The notes: generated from the letters alone by a model not told the origin. A stretch of DNA of 64,000 bases from Eonycteris spelaea (GCA_003508835.1 PUFA01000092.1:4464001-4528000); one strand, 5' to 3'. Shown: positions 11,826 to 23,904, counted from the stretch's first letter. Numbers and translations are program-made.

Positions 11826-13835
11826 CTTTTTTTTTTCTTGAGTGTAATTTTTAAAAATTGCACCTCCCCTTTGTTCTTGATGTCTGTGGGTCTGTTTCTG
11901 TTTTGTTTATTCATTCTTTTTTATTCCACATATAAGTGTAACCATATGGATGGTCTTTTTTCTGTCTGACTTATTTCACTTAGCATAATACCCTCTAGGC
12001 TCATCCATGTTGTTGCAAATGGCAAGATTTCATTTCTTTTCTTGCTGAGATTTCATTCTTTTTACTGCTTTGTAATATATATAAATATCATATCTCCTTT
12101 ATCTATTTATCTATCAATGGAAACCTAGGTTGCTTCTAGTGTAAGTAATGCTGCAATGAGCACAGGAGTGTGTATATCTTTTTCAATTAGTGTTTTTGTT
12201 TTCCTCAGATAAATACCCAGAAATGAAATTGCTGGGCATATGGTAGCTTTATTTTTAATTTTTGAGGCACATCTATACTGTTTTCCATACTGGCTGCACC
12301 AGTTTACAATCCCACCAATAGCGTATGAGGGTTCCCTTTTCTTCACATCCTTGCTGACCCTTGTAATTTGTTGATTTTTTTAAATACTATAACCCTTCTA
12401 ACAGGTGTGAGATGACATCTCATCATGGTTTTGATTTGTATCTTCCTGGTGATTAGTCATATTGAGCATCTTTTCATATGTTTATTGGCCATCTGTATGT
12501 CCTCTTTGGAGAAATGTCTATTAAGGTCTTCTGCCCACTTTTTAATTTGGATTATTTGATATTTTTGGTGTTAAGTTGTATGAATCCTTATATATTTTAG
12601 ATATTGACCCCTTATTGGATGTATTATTTGCAAATATCTTCTCCCATTCTGTAGGTTGTATTTTTATTTTATTGGTGGTTTCTTTCTTTGTGCAAAAAGT
12701 TTTTAGTTTGATGACGTCCCATTTGTTTTTTTGTTTTGTTTTGTTTGTTTTGTTTTGTTTTGCCTCCCTTACCCAAGGAGACATATTCAAAAAGATGTTG
12801 CTAAGACTGATTGATGTTAAGGAGTTTACTGCCTATGTTTTCTTCTAGGAGTTTTATGGTTTTAGGTCTTATATTTAAGTCTTTAATCCATCGTGAGTTT
12901 AATTTTATAGATGGTGTATGAAAGTGGTCCAATTTAATTTTCTTGTATCTATCTATCTAGTCTTCCCAATACCACTTATTGAAGAGATTGTCTTTACCCC
13001 ATTATATATCCTCGCCTCATCACGGATTTGTTAACCATATAAATGAGAATTTACTTCTGGGCTCTCTATTCTATTCCATTGGTCTATATATCTGCTTTTA
13101 CGCTAATATCAAGTTTTGATAATTGTAGCCTTGTAGTATACTTTTTCTTTCCAAGATTTCTTTGGCTATTTGAGGTCTTTTGTGGTTCCATATAAGTTTT
13201 AAAATTAGTTGTTCTAGTTTTGAAAAAGAATGCCACTAGTATTTTAATAGAGATTGCATGGATCTGTATATTGCTTAGGTAGTAAGGACATTTAACAATA
13301 TTAATCTTTCCAATTCATGAATATGGTATCCTTCTATTTATTTTATTCTCTTTAATTTCTTTCTTCAATGTCTTAGTTTTCAGAACACAGGTGTTGCACC
13401 TCTTTGGTTAAATTTATTTCCAGATATTTTATGCTTTTTGATGCAATTGTAAATGAGATTATTTTCTTAAATTCTTTTAAGAAATTAAGATTATCTTGTA
13501 TTGGTGCATAGAAATGCAACAGATTTCTGTACATTAATTTTGTATCCTGGAAACTTACTGAATTTATTTTATTAGTTCTACTAATTTTTTTGGTGGAGTC
13601 ATGGTTTTTATATAAAGTATCATGTCATCTGTAAATAGTACAAGTTTTACTTCTTCTTTTTCAATTTACATGCCTTTTATTTATTTATTTTTTTTCTTGT
13701 CTGATAGCTGTGGCTAGGACTTACAATACTATTACAATGATATTAGATATAGGTTTGTCATATATAGGCTTTAATATATTGAAGTATGTACCTTCTATAT
13801 CTCCTTTATTGAGAATTTTTATTATAAAAGGAAAT
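11826..13835 (-). mobile_element. LINE-1, 5'-truncated, minus strand
   Basis: About 2 kb of antisense L1, starting at a T-rich run (the element's A-tail, 11826-11836) and extending through the 3' UTR and ORF2 C-terminus to just past the RT active site. The RT box near 13622-13636 reads L-F-T-D-D on the minus strand, so the aspartate pair is retained, unlike the larger L1 to the left. Minus-strand frames at 12125-12346 and 12542-12790 are ORF2 remnants. A TTTTG-type simple repeat sits at about 12724-12763. No TSD identified. Confidence 0.87.
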
Positions 13836-15360
13836 CAACATGGTTGGCAGAAATGTAACTATAGTATTCATACTATATATAGTATACATTCCTGTAAGCC
13901 AAGCAAATTCATTAATTTGATCATTTCCATAAACTCCATTTTATCCATTTTATTTTTCTTTAAAACTTTTGCTTATATGTTTCATATTTCCAATGACCAA
14001 AGGCTCAAGCAAAATCACTAAAATTGTTGTTTCCAGAAATTCCAGTAAACTGGCATTACTAACATCTGCCTGTTTTGATTTTTTAGCTCATTGGATCTGT
14101 GCACATCACTGGAGTTTACAAATAATATGCCTCGAGCTGGCCTTTCAGGCATTGGAAGACAAAAGGAGGCTCGCCATCTCTCCATCCCCTCTCTCCCGTA
14201 CCCAGAGGCCTCTATCCCTGCTGCTGTCATTTGCATTTTGGTTTGTTCTATTTTTTTTCAGTCCAAGCATGTGATTAGGCACTTCTGGAGCTTTGCCAGT
14301 CAATTCAGGAGTTTCTGGCTTCCAGTGTCTATCCCCTAAGGCAGAAAACTCAATCTATTTAGAGAGCTGTTAATTAAGCAAATTATGTTTGGTCAGGTAT
14401 TTATGAGCAAAGATAATAGGAATAGAAATGATAAGTGTGCTCTTATAAAAAGACTGAGTAAGCTATATGTAAATTTTTTAAAAGCAACCCAGCCAAAAGA
14501 ATCTCTCAGAAAGGTTTTTTCTATAGTCTAGTTTAGTTTTTCTTCTTAACTAAATTTGAGAGACCACAGTTGCTCTTTGGTGATATCATTCTCATCCTAA
14601 ATATGCTTGTAAACTTGGGCAAAATGCAGAAAAGAAATGAGAGGAATGTAAATACTGTATGTTCTCTCTACAGAACTGTTCAAGGAAATGCTGTTTACTT
14701 AGAAATAGAGCTCTGGAAAGTATGTCTGCCATCTGTAGTCCAGATGACGATGATTGTCGTGCTGAATTAAACATTTAGAAATAAAACCTAATGGTTGTTT
14801 CTGTTTTCAAGAGTAAGGCAACTGAAATATTGTTTCATTACTCTTAACGCACAAAATAGCTAGAATTTGTTTATGCATTATGTATTCATAAGTTTATATA
14901 AAGAAATATATGTTAAAAAAGACACAATAATTGTGAAGTTTTGAGCATGTGTCTTGGCGCAATTTCTGTATAGGCTATGGTGCATGCATAATGTGCTAAG
15001 ACATGGGGACAATGCCAGAAGTTTGAAACCGTTATCATCATCATTACTTACTCTTTAATGAGGAATCATGCTCTAAGACAGATTGATTGTTTCATATGCT
15101 GCTGCTCACAAGCGTGATTCCACACTTATCAATTCCTTCATCATGAATATCTCCATTCCTGAAGCAGTGAAAGACATTTTATAAAACTGGACATGATTCT
15201 TTACTGAGTGAAATGTAAAGAAAATGAAAAGAGTATGATTCCTGTGCACAGATCATCAAAAATAAGCAGTCTAAAATGTATTAAAAAAATAGGGCAATGA
15301 AATTATTCAATATATTCACAAGATATTCACAAAATCAAGGCCCATAGAAATGTGATACGA
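13836..15360. other. No recognised feature (unassigned sequence)
   Basis: AT-rich DNA. I see no repeat family and no convincing coding frame. Several 60-100 codon frames on both strands at 13969-14339 overlap each other without domain content. Confidence 0.4.
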
Positions 15361-15361
15361 T

Positions 15362-15569
15362 GAAGAGGAAGAGGAAGAAGAAGAAGAAGAAGAAGAAGAA
15401 GAAGAAGAAGAAGAAGAAGAAGAAGAAGAAGAAAGAGAAGAAGAGGAAGAGGAAGAGGAAGAGGAGAGGAAGAGGAAAAGAGGAAGAGGAAGAGGAAGAA
15501 GGAAGAGGAAGAGGAAGGAGGAAGGAGGAGGAGGAGGAGGAGGAGGAGGAGGGGAGGAGGAGGAGAAAA
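15362..15569 (+). repeat. (GAA)n/(GGA)n homopurine microsatellite, 208 nt
   Basis: An uninterrupted run of A and G on the plus strand: a core of pure GAA repeats (about 15376-15432), then mixed GGAAGA units, ending in GGA repeats. Such mirror-symmetric polypurine tracts can form triplex (H-DNA) and are length-unstable. Long Lys/Glu/Arg and Ser frames read across it are artefacts of the repeat. Confidence 0.97.
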
Positions 15570-15694
15570 TTTGGTTTACTTGGTTTACAGTAGAAGTAGA
15601 GTAGTGTTGGTGAAACATTATTTTTCATACAAAAATCAAGAGACTATTCTGGTACAAAGTGGGATTCCAAAGGTTGTTTGCATAGTAAAGAAGG

Positions 15695-16006
15695 TTAAAT
15701 CAAATTCGTATGGAAGCACAAAGACTCTGAATTGCCAAACTATCCTGAGAAAAAAAGAACGAAGCTGGAGGCATCAATCTGCCAGACTTCAAACTATACT
15801 GCAAAGCAACAATAATTAAACGGCATGGTAACGGCACAAAAAGCAGACACACAGACCAGTGGAACTGAACCAAGAGTCCAGAAGTAAACCCATGTTTACA
15901 TGGGCAATAATTTTTGACAAAGAAGCCAAAAACATACAGTGGAGAAAGGAAAGCCTCTTCAACAAATGGTGCTGGGAAAGCTGAAAAGTCACCAGCAAAA
16001 GAATGA
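15695..16006 (+). mobile_element. LINE-1 ORF2 fragment, plus strand
   Basis: Contains CCTGAGAAAAAAAGAACGAAG, the CATGGTAACGGCACAAAAAGC phrase and CAACAAATGGTGCTGGGAAAG, all ORF2 sequence after the RT domain. It is truncated at both ends and has no A-tail. The right end runs directly into a Charlie relic. Confidence 0.85.
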
Positions 16007-16188
16007 AGCCTGTTAGGAACCTGGATGTACAGCAGGAGGTGAGCAGATGGCGAGTGAGCAAAGCTCCATCTGTATTTGCAGCTGCTCCCCAGCATTAACA
16101 TCACTGCCTCAGTTCCACCTCAGATCTTCAGGCATTAGGTTCTCATATGAGCACTGATCTCTGGTGCCAAAAAGGTTTAGGACCATTG
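16007..16188 (+). mobile_element. hAT-Charlie (MER1-like) MITE relic, left end missing
   Basis: Begins inside the element at CCTGTTAGGAACCTGGATG with CAGCAGGAGGTGAGC following, and ends with the terminal inverted repeat GGTGCCAAAAAGGTTTAGGA. The opposite terminal repeat is absent where the L1 fragment abuts. A nonautonomous hAT-type DNA transposon, inactive in mammals for tens of millions of years. Confidence 0.75.
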
Positions 16189-16199
16189 GCCTATAGTGC

Positions 16200-17000
16200 C
16201 AAATTCAAAAATATTAAGTTGGAACAGGCTGTTTAATGGCAATTCAAGATACTTAGTAAAAAAGCTGTAGGTTTTGAAGAGTTAAGGAATATCCCAATCT
16301 TCTTTTTGATCTATCAACTCTTTCTTACAAACCTTTGTACTTCTCTACCACTAACCAACACAAGTTGTTTCAATCAAACAGTAGATATTCTTGGTTGAAA
16401 TACTATCAAGGAAGTGGTTGAAGTGATTGTGCATGGGATCATGCTAGATGGGAAAGTTTGGGTACTGAAGGAAGGTGAGAAGAGTCCTATCCAGTGGTTT
16501 TCTGAAGCCAGCTTTTACAGTATCATGAGGGGAAAATTATTAAATTATCAGGAATTTTGTATGCCAGTTGTTATATAGAGCCATTATTAAAATGTTATTA
16601 AAGATAATTATATAAATTATAATAAAAAAAAGTAATAAGTACTCAAACCCCTCTACTTCCTACTAATTTCACTATTATTTATGTTTTTGAGGAATTTTCT
16701 TATATTGTAGCTGTATGATGGAAATATTCTAGAATGGTGGGCCTCTGGACATCTCTCCCCAATGCTGCACTGAATAAGAACATGCTGGTAGCTTGAAATC
16801 AGCTACACTGATAAACATTTACCAGCATATCATTGTTCCTCACTATAATATACCATCTGCAAGAGTGGGTTTGCTCTTTACATCAGATCTGATTTCAGAG
16901 GCCAAATAAAATCCTTAGAAAGTAAATGTAAGAAATCTGTACATGTAGCAAAAATGTACCCAAGCTAACAGTGTTCTGATCTTTCTGCCTATAATTTTTG
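16200..17000. other. No recognised feature (unassigned sequence)
   Basis: AT-rich noncoding DNA; nothing identified. Confidence 0.4.
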
Positions 17001-17004
17001 ACCA

Positions 17005-17220
17005 TTCAACCATTTATTAATAATATTTATTGAGCACTTTTCACCATCATGCTAGGCTCTCTGGATACAATGAACTAGATGCTACGTGCTCTCGGGGAGC
17101 CATGGCCTAATATAGCAGATGAGTGCACAGATGATTGCAATAGAGATTGGTGTAGGAGAGATACACAAGGTACTTGGGAGCACAGAAAAGAGAAACCAAA
17201 GTGTTAAGGTAGTGTGGACT
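17005..17220 (+). repeat. Ancient interspersed repeat (L1M-type 3' region?), copy 1
   Basis: AATATTTATTGAGCAC at 17022, then ATGCTAGGCTCTCTGGATAC, matches the degenerate 'ATTTATTGAGC...TGCTAGG...TGG' pattern also seen at 18575, 28205 and 45305. I believe this is an old L1M-type 3' region, but the family name is from memory. Confidence 0.5.
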
Positions 17221-17224
17221 GACA

Positions 17225-18560
17225 CCATAAACAAACAATGCTTGGTACTGACTAAAGCAGGTTTACTGGGGACTCTTCTAGGAAGAGAGCATTAACTTTT
17301 TCTATGCCTTGGAAGAAGCATGGAAGGAGGACAGAACAAAGAGTCACACCCAGGTGACAACCAGCCTGACATTATCATTAGTTCCTGTCCAAAAAAAAAG
17401 AACTATTTCTGAGATGTTTAGAAATAAACTTGGAGATAAGGAGAAAGGAGTTAAGAAAGTATAGGAAAAGGTTAAAGAGTATTGCTGCTCACTTGCTGAT
17501 TAGATTTTCAGTTGATCCCTGAGACTGAGCCTGGAGCTCTGAAATGGTAATTAACTTCCCATCCAATGCCTAAATAAATATTTCTAATATTAGGCAACTG
17601 AGAAGTAAATTGAAATAACATTATTAGAGATAAGTGTCGATAATAATTTGAAGTCTTTTTGCCTGAAAGAAGAAATTTCATCATATGTATTCATTGCTTT
17701 TGAAACTGCTAAACTAAATTCTGTATTTCTTCATGTTAAATTGAAGCTTGCATTTATCAAAGTGCTGACAAGTTGAGTTATTGGCTATTTTCAGGGCCCA
17801 TGCAAAGAGTTTCCCATTAATAACATTCACTGTTCTCACTGATAAAAGAGAATTGTTTAGAGCTATTAAATGTGTTATAACAACTTATTCTGTATGCCCT
17901 AAAGAAGGTATTTTTTGACTTATGGGAGGAAAAAAAGGATATTTGCAGGGAGTTGACAAATGACAAAATATCATTGCTGATAATAGAGAAAAAATGTAGT
18001 GATTCAATTTTACAATAACTCAGTTATAATCTGCCACTCTCTTTTTGTGTTTTTCAGCAAGGTTTACCATGCTTGTCTCACAAGAAATTAAGAGGTAAAA
18101 CCAGAAAAAGAAAACTCAAATAAGGAAATTTGTTTTAAATGCGATTTATCATTTTTACAATTTTCTTTATTTCATGCTAAAAATATCACAAACTACCAGC
18201 TTAAGATTACAATAGTGTGTCATGTGCTTTTAAGGAAAAAAAAATATTTTTGAAAGCTCTGATTTTAAATACAAACAGAATGAGTAGGGATAAATATGGG
18301 TTACTACTATGGGGTATAGGAAGCCTTTGTTGGCAAACAAAAACCTCGGACTTCCTTTTTTTGGATGCAATTGCCTATATAAATAGTCCTCAAACCTTTT
18401 GTATATTTTAATTCATGAATTATTTTGACAAGTTAAGCATGGACCATTTTGGACATATCCCATCATATGCGATGCTATACTGATATAACTATATTCTACA
18501 CCCCACATAAACACACAATGCACAATCCCAGAATGAGTGCGTAAATGATTGCGCTTTTAG
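17225..18560. other. No recognised feature (unassigned sequence)
   Basis: AT-rich, no domain-bearing frame, no repeat recognised. Confidence 0.4.
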
Positions 18561-18574
18561 ATGTCACTCAGCTC

Positions 18575-18835
18575 CGTAGTTGATATGCATTGCTTAGCTC
18601 CTACATCCCAAGGACTGTGCTAGGTACTGGGAAGAACATGTGAGTAATACCTACTGCTGGTCCTCAGAAACTTATCTTCTAGTAAATGGACAGAGACATA
18701 AAAAAGGCAAATCACAATATAATAAGGTAAATAATGTTGACAAAAAGGTGAGGAGGACAGTGCTGTGGAATTACCCAGAACATAGGGATTCACACTATCC
18801 AGGATCAGAGAAGCCTTCACAGAGAAATTGACACT
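18575..18835 (+). repeat. Ancient interspersed repeat (L1M-type 3' region?), copy 2
   Basis: Contains GGACTGTGCTAGGTACTGGG (18612) followed by a block ending in AGAGAAGCCTTCACAGAG (18808), the same order of landmarks as in the longer copy at 28205-28985. Confidence 0.55.
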
Positions 18836-19019
18836 TAGAGGAATAGGATTTTGCCAAATAAGAAAAGAGGAAAGGTCTGAAATGGATAAACTTTAATTGA
18901 TTCTAAAAAAAATAGACACCCTCCCTCAGGTCCCTCTGGGATCATTTTCTTTGTGTCTCCTTTGAGAGCGAGAGTCTATGCACAGGCAACAAACAAGTAC
19001 GTGTGTGTACGCATGCTTG

Positions 19020-19474
19020 CCTTTCTGATTACCTACTGTCTTGCTTCTTGCTTTTTCATTTAACAACGTATTTTGGAGTCTATTCCATAGCCTCACCTAT
19101 AGAGTGACTACATTCTTTTTAACAGCTGCATAATATTTCACCATATAAATGGACTGTGATGCATGTGATCAGAACTCTTAACCTATATCTAAGTATTTAA
19201 GCTGTTTTTTGTGATTATAAAAAATGCTTTGGGTGTATGGTTGGGGGAGTATATATGTAATTTTGTATGTGTCCATGTAATTTCAGAAATCTGTAACTAT
19301 ATCTATAGGATCAACATACAGGAATAGAATATTGGGGCCCTTTAAAGGTTATTTTACAACTTTCCCTGTCATTTCCACTCAATATGATTTCCTTCTCTGT
19401 CATATACAGCTACTATTGTGCATTTAAAATGAGTCCTTCCAATCTACATGGTATATTCTTACCTTTATTTGTGT
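19020..19474 (-). repeat. Old L1M-like fragment, minus strand
   Basis: The plus strand reads TTTTAACAGCTGCATAATATTTC (19119) and later CTATAGGATCAACATACAGGAA (19303), a pattern typical of antisense old L1 3' sequence. Highly diverged. The fragment is interrupted on the right by the SINE. Confidence 0.5.
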
Positions 19475-19485
19475 CATGTATCTTT
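19475..19485. repeat. Target-site duplication of SINE, left copy
   Basis: CATGTATCTTT, repeated exactly at 19780-19790. Confidence 0.85.
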
Positions 19486-19779
19486 TTCCCCCTCTTTAAT
19501 TCCCACCCCTCCACTCCCACCCCTGACCTATGGATGTTGCTGTCTCCCTTTTTTTAAGAGCTGGATCTCTGAAGGTGGGCGTCTCCTCCCACATGCTCAC
19601 AGCACACACCCTGAGGCCTGGCTCACTTGGGGCCTGGCTTACTCGGGGTCTGGCATGCCCCGTGCACTCGGAGGCCCTGGCGTACCTGGGATATGGTCCA
19701 TGGCTCCACCTGGGGCACAAACCCAGGACCTTCGTCATGTAAAGCAGACATGCTAACCATTACACTATGGAGTCACCCC
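19486..19779 (-). mobile_element. tRNA-derived SINE, minus strand
   Basis: On the minus strand the head (about 19779-19700) resembles tRNA-Gln. It has a Pol III A box TAGTGTAATGG at 19767-19757 and a degenerate B box GGTTTGTGCCC at 19723-19713, about the right distance apart. A roughly 150-nt GC-rich body follows, then an A-run at 19556-19550, then about 60 nt of G/A-rich sequence reaching the TSD. It is bracketed by perfect 11-bp direct repeats, so the whole 294-bp unit is one insertion. The tRNA part lacks a proper anticodon arm and is not a functional tRNA. Family unknown to me; bat tRNA SINEs are a candidate. Confidence 0.8.
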
Positions 19780-19790
19780 CATGTATCTTT
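19780..19790. repeat. Target-site duplication of SINE, right copy
   Basis: CATGTATCTTT, identical to 19475-19485. Confidence 0.85.
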
Positions 19791-19859
19791 AAATACATAT
19801 GTACGTGTGTACATGCATAGTATTCTCTTATATATGTTTAATTTATACTAATTTTGTGT

Positions 19860-20060
19860 TGCAGAATATCACAAAGATTCCTTTATACCTTTTGCCAGTT
19901 TCCCCTTATGTTAACATCTTACATAAGCCTACGATAATTATTAAAACCTGGGAATTAACATAAGCATACTGCTGTTAAAATTGGCACAATACTAAATGTA
20001 ATTAAATGACAGGCTTTCTTGAAATTTCAAAAAAATAAAATAAAATAAATTGAAAAATAG
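19860..20060. repeat. Old L1M-like 3' fragment with A-rich end
   Basis: Contains CCAGTTTCCCCTTATGTTAAC (19897) and TTGGCACAATACTAAATG, phrases of an ancient L1 3' region, ending in an A/T-rich AAATAAAATAAAATAAA run at about 20028-20048. Family assignment by eye. Confidence 0.45.
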
Positions 20061-20970
20061 AAAATAAAGACTATAGAAACATGATCAAAAGTTTTTCTGA
20101 ATACTGGTACACTGACCACATAAAAGACCTTTCTGAAACATGAGCCAGTCTTCTGAGGTCGTTGGTTGTTTGTCACCACAGTAGAGCCTATTTTATCCTT
20201 TCTAGCACAACTGTGTGATTTCTTGTTGGAGCTATAAAGTCAGATCACAGTACATGAAGGTGAGGATGGAGTTTCCTCAGAAGGAGCAGATGCTGCCAGA
20301 ATGAGTCATCTTGGGAAATGATCAGGCCTGGGATACAAAGTAAGGACTTGATAAGCAACTCGGGAAAGGGAAAATTTTCCTTGTCTTTGGGGCCAGAGGT
20401 CGAAGGCAGGAGGTTGCTGGAGCATTTCTGGTATCAAGATGAGTATAAAAGGCGGTGAGTGAAACAGCCACAGATATTTCCATTGGCCATGAGAGAAAGA
20501 GAGAGACAGGAGACCCTATCCTATAGGCTGTGCCTGGTCAGTAATGTAAAATTTTTCTGTATTACATTTCCCTTCCCTTCAAAAAGTTTGTTTAAAAGGA
20601 CAGCCTGGTTTCATTTGTTCTGTGGGCAGTTAAGTAAGGACCTGCTCTTGTTCGTAACACGCCAACAAACAAAAAAGCAATGTCCCTCTCCCTGGAGGTC
20701 ACAGCAAAGGCCCAGCTGAAGCTGGAGAACAGGAAGTGGGAAGAAAATATTACAAGGCAGTGCCTGATTGGTTCGATATTCTTCTTGTCTATCTGAAGCA
20801 TAAGTAAAACTAATATGCTAAGCACAAGAAATAGCCTGTCACTGGACTATCCTCCTGATCTTGGTGAATTGAAAACTGCCACTTCATGGTGTGATTGGAA
20901 ATTTCCACAAGGGCATTTCAGTAGGAATCGTATAATTCTGGCTGCCTTGTTGTCATCAGCTCTGCTCCAT
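20061..20970. other. No recognised feature (unassigned sequence)
   Basis: Moderate GC for this window. No recognised repeat or coding domain. A GAGAGAAAGAGAGAGACAGG stretch lies at about 20490. Confidence 0.4.
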
Positions 20971-20974
20971 AACA

Positions 20975-21345
20975 TCAAGTCTGTTACACTATGCTGTAGT
21001 AACAAACAGACTGAGAATCTCAGTGGCATGAAGCAAGAAGGGTTTGTCTCCTCTTTATGCCACATGTTTAATATAGGTCAGCTGTGTCCTTTACTCAAAG
21101 TCATCCTCTAGCCAGGACTCGGGCTGAGGGAGCAGCCACCATCTAAAATGTGGCCAGTCATCTAAAATGTGACAGAGGAAAAGAGAGCATGGCAAAGCTT
21201 GCACTGACTGTTAAAGCTTCCACCACAAGTGACATGCGTGACTTCCGCTTAGCCGAAGCAAGCTCCACACAGGGGTAAAGGAGCAGAAGTAGAATGTGCG
21301 TGATGATTCCCAACTCCCCACCCCCAGGAAATCCTTTGAGTCCCT
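20975..21345. repeat. Old LTR-like interspersed repeat, family unresolved
   Basis: Has landmarks of a known mammalian repeat: TAGTAACAAACAGACTGAG and ATCTCAGTGGCATGAAG near 20997-21035, GGACTCGGGCTGAGGGAGCAG near 21115, and CAAGTGACATGCGTGACTTCC near 21228. I recognise the pattern but cannot name the family. Confidence 0.4.
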
Positions 21346-22860
21346 TGCAGAATATGTTGTTTTAATCGAACAAATAATAATCAAACTTAAAATATACTGA
21401 GCAGGCTGTCAGCTTTCCTGACAAAAGTAATTGTGTAAGGATGGCGTGGTCATAGGTGGAAAAGATAAAGAAATAGAGACAAGACTGATTGGAATGTAGA
21501 TGATGAATGAAGTATAAGAATAAAATAAAGAAATAAGAGAAAGGTGTGAGAGAATCATGACAGGGGGTTGCTAATCTTTGCCCTTAATGGTTTTGGCAAA
21601 ACTTTCTACTCCTCTTATTTTCCGTTGTTCCTTTCTCTAGATGCAGACTAGTTAACCAAACAAAGAAAGACTTAAGAAAGAGAAAGCAGAGAGAATTGCA
21701 GAAAGATATGGGTAAATCAAAGACATATGACTCTGGGCTGTCAAAGAAGGATACGTGGAAAAAAAAACAAGGACCAAAAGAAGCAAAGAAAAATGAGAGG
21801 CAGAGAGTCTAACATTCAAAAGCTACTTAAGTTGGAGAAGATGCTGCAGCAAGATGCAACTGCTAGAGTTTGTTATTCCAGCCCTCGAAGTACCAGATTT
21901 TTCCCTTGGCACATGATGCCTGATAATGTTTGCAAAGCTCACACTCTTGAGATTTTTATGTGTGTCCCAGAAAAGAAGATTGCCAGCTGGGAGTTGGTTA
22001 TTCCAAATAAATAACACTGGTCCTTTGCATCATGGCTTGAGGATGGGCCTGCATTGAAATGGGGTCCCACTGGTCAAGCTCCCAAATCTGGCCTCTTTCC
22101 ACCCATCTTTAGGCACATTCTCAGTCTTAGTATTTCCATACAGTCCACAGCTTTGGAGAATATGCTGGGCCTGCTGTGTGTAGGCGTATGACCGTATTCC
22201 AGAGAAAATCTTGCTCCACTCTATGAGAAATGCTTTAAAAAAAAAAAAAAAAGTCTTTACAGCTACACAAACGTGGTGCTAAAAATATAATTTAAATGCA
22301 ACCAGAGTAGTTTTCAGTAGCACTTTGCTAGTGGAGACTATTAGGCATCTCTATTAAATGTCAGACTGTCTTTTCACACAAAAAACCATGAAATTGTTTC
22401 ATTAAAATCTATTGTGAAAGAGCGTCTGAATCCTCAGAGGGTGGTATGCCTGGAAAAGAAGCAAGCTGTTCTCCAAACTCTGCTTAGCCCTTGAAATGGT
22501 GGTGGTTTGTTTGTTTGTTTGTTTTTGTTTTTATTGTTTCATGACTTAATTGTGCAACTTTAAAAACATTCACACTAAATATAAATAGTTTTCTAAAGAG
22601 AATTCACTTACTATTAAAAAGCAAGAAAACTTAGAGTATGGCCAATGGCTTAAATTCCCTTTCAGTGTTCTGTTGAGTATCATGTCTTTTTCTGAAATTA
22701 ATACTTTCCTTTTCTTCTTCCATCTACAAATACATTATTTCCTCAGAAGCTGTCATGTTTTACATAGAGCAATCACAAGCCTAAGCAACACTTTCATGTT
22801 AAAAAAAAAAAAAAGGAGGAAGGAAGAGCTTATTCATAGATTCGGAGAACATATTGGTGT
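21346..22860. other. No recognised feature (unassigned sequence)
   Basis: Includes a 95-codon plus-strand frame (21727-22014) that is lysine-rich at its start and without a domain. An A-run lies at 22237-22251, a (GTTT)n stretch at 22506-22530 and a second A-run at 22801-22814. Nothing else assigned. Confidence 0.4.
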
Positions 22861-22864
22861 TGCC

Positions 22865-23100
22865 AGGAGAAGGGTGAGGAGTGGATGGAATGTGTGAAGG
22901 TAGTCAAAACAAACAAATTTCCAGTTATAAAATAAATAAGTCATAAGGATGTAATATACAGCACAGTGACTATAGTTAATAATACTGTAATGATATTAAC
23001 TAGACTTATAGTGGTGATCATTTTGCAATATATAAAAATATTACATGTACACCTGAAAGTAATATAATGTTATACGTCAATTATACCTCAAATTTTTACA
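22865..23100 (+). mobile_element. LINE-1 3' end fragment, plus strand
   Basis: L1 3' UTR: GTAATATACAGCACAGTGAC near 22951, ACATGTACACCTGAAAGTAATATAATG near 23044 and TATACGTCAATTATACCTCAA at the end. Strongly 5'-truncated. No TSD identified. Confidence 0.75.
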
Positions 23101-23900
23101 AAAGGGCTCAGCCCATTGGACATTCGGCTTGGCACACTCAAGTGTCTGAGAGAAGCAGAGGGCATCCTTCCTCTGGGAAGAACCTTCCTCCAGGCTGCAT
23201 TTTAGCTCCCACATGCCCTTTGGGAGGCACCTTTGTGAAGATACAAACTGCACAACTGTACACATAAACTCTTGTATTCTTATGCAATATGTTTCTTAGC
23301 TACATTTGATTGACCAGAGAATAGTTTCTTATATAAGCCAGGCCGATTAGAGCCTTTCTGTGAAAATTTTTCCTACCAGACATGAGAGAGTCAGACCTTC
23401 TGTGTTAGTGAAAGTCAAAAATGAATTTGATGAACTGTTGGTGACTGAGATTCCTACCATTTGAAAGATGCCATCAGTAGTGAGAAAGAATAAGGTCAAC
23501 ATGCATAAAGAAACAAAAGCAAGAGATGGCAAGGATTCAATCAGCACTCAAGTGCCTGATTCTAGGGGTGCCTGAGAGAGACAGCAGCATCCCTGCCCTT
23601 CTGGTGACAGGTGGTCCGATTGTTCTGCTGACACTTGGATTTCAGGAGTGAACACATATTCTTTGTGCATCAGCTTATTTGAGTTAGGTTTGTGTCACAG
23701 CAACTTGAGAGTCATGAAAATATACAGCAGCACTGCCAAAGAGCAGCATCTATCGTGGCAGCCAGAGCTTCCAAAGGTGGCTCCAGCCTGCACAGATCAC
23801 CCTCTCCCCCTACCGCCCCCAGCCAGCTCCAGGAGAGTGGATACCTGAATCAAGGCACAGAGAGTCAGTTGCTTATTAAATCATCAAGAGCTGACAATTC
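23101..23900. other. No recognised feature (unassigned sequence)
   Basis: Mixed-composition noncoding DNA, nothing assigned. Confidence 0.4.
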
Positions 23901-23904
23901 CTCA

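Noticed and set aside
15316..15628. Long Ser, Pro, Lys/Glu or Phe/Leu-rich frames across 15.3-15.6 kb
   Set aside because: They are translations of the GAA/GGA microsatellite in different frames.
15700..16104. 134-codon minus-strand open frame, the longest in the window
   Set aside because: It is antisense to an L1 fragment and a Charlie relic, with no domain or conserved start.
19757..19779. Possible functional tRNA-Gln gene on the minus strand
   Set aside because: Only the A and B boxes and part of the head match; the acceptor and anticodon stems do not pair properly, and it is flanked by a SINE body and TSD.
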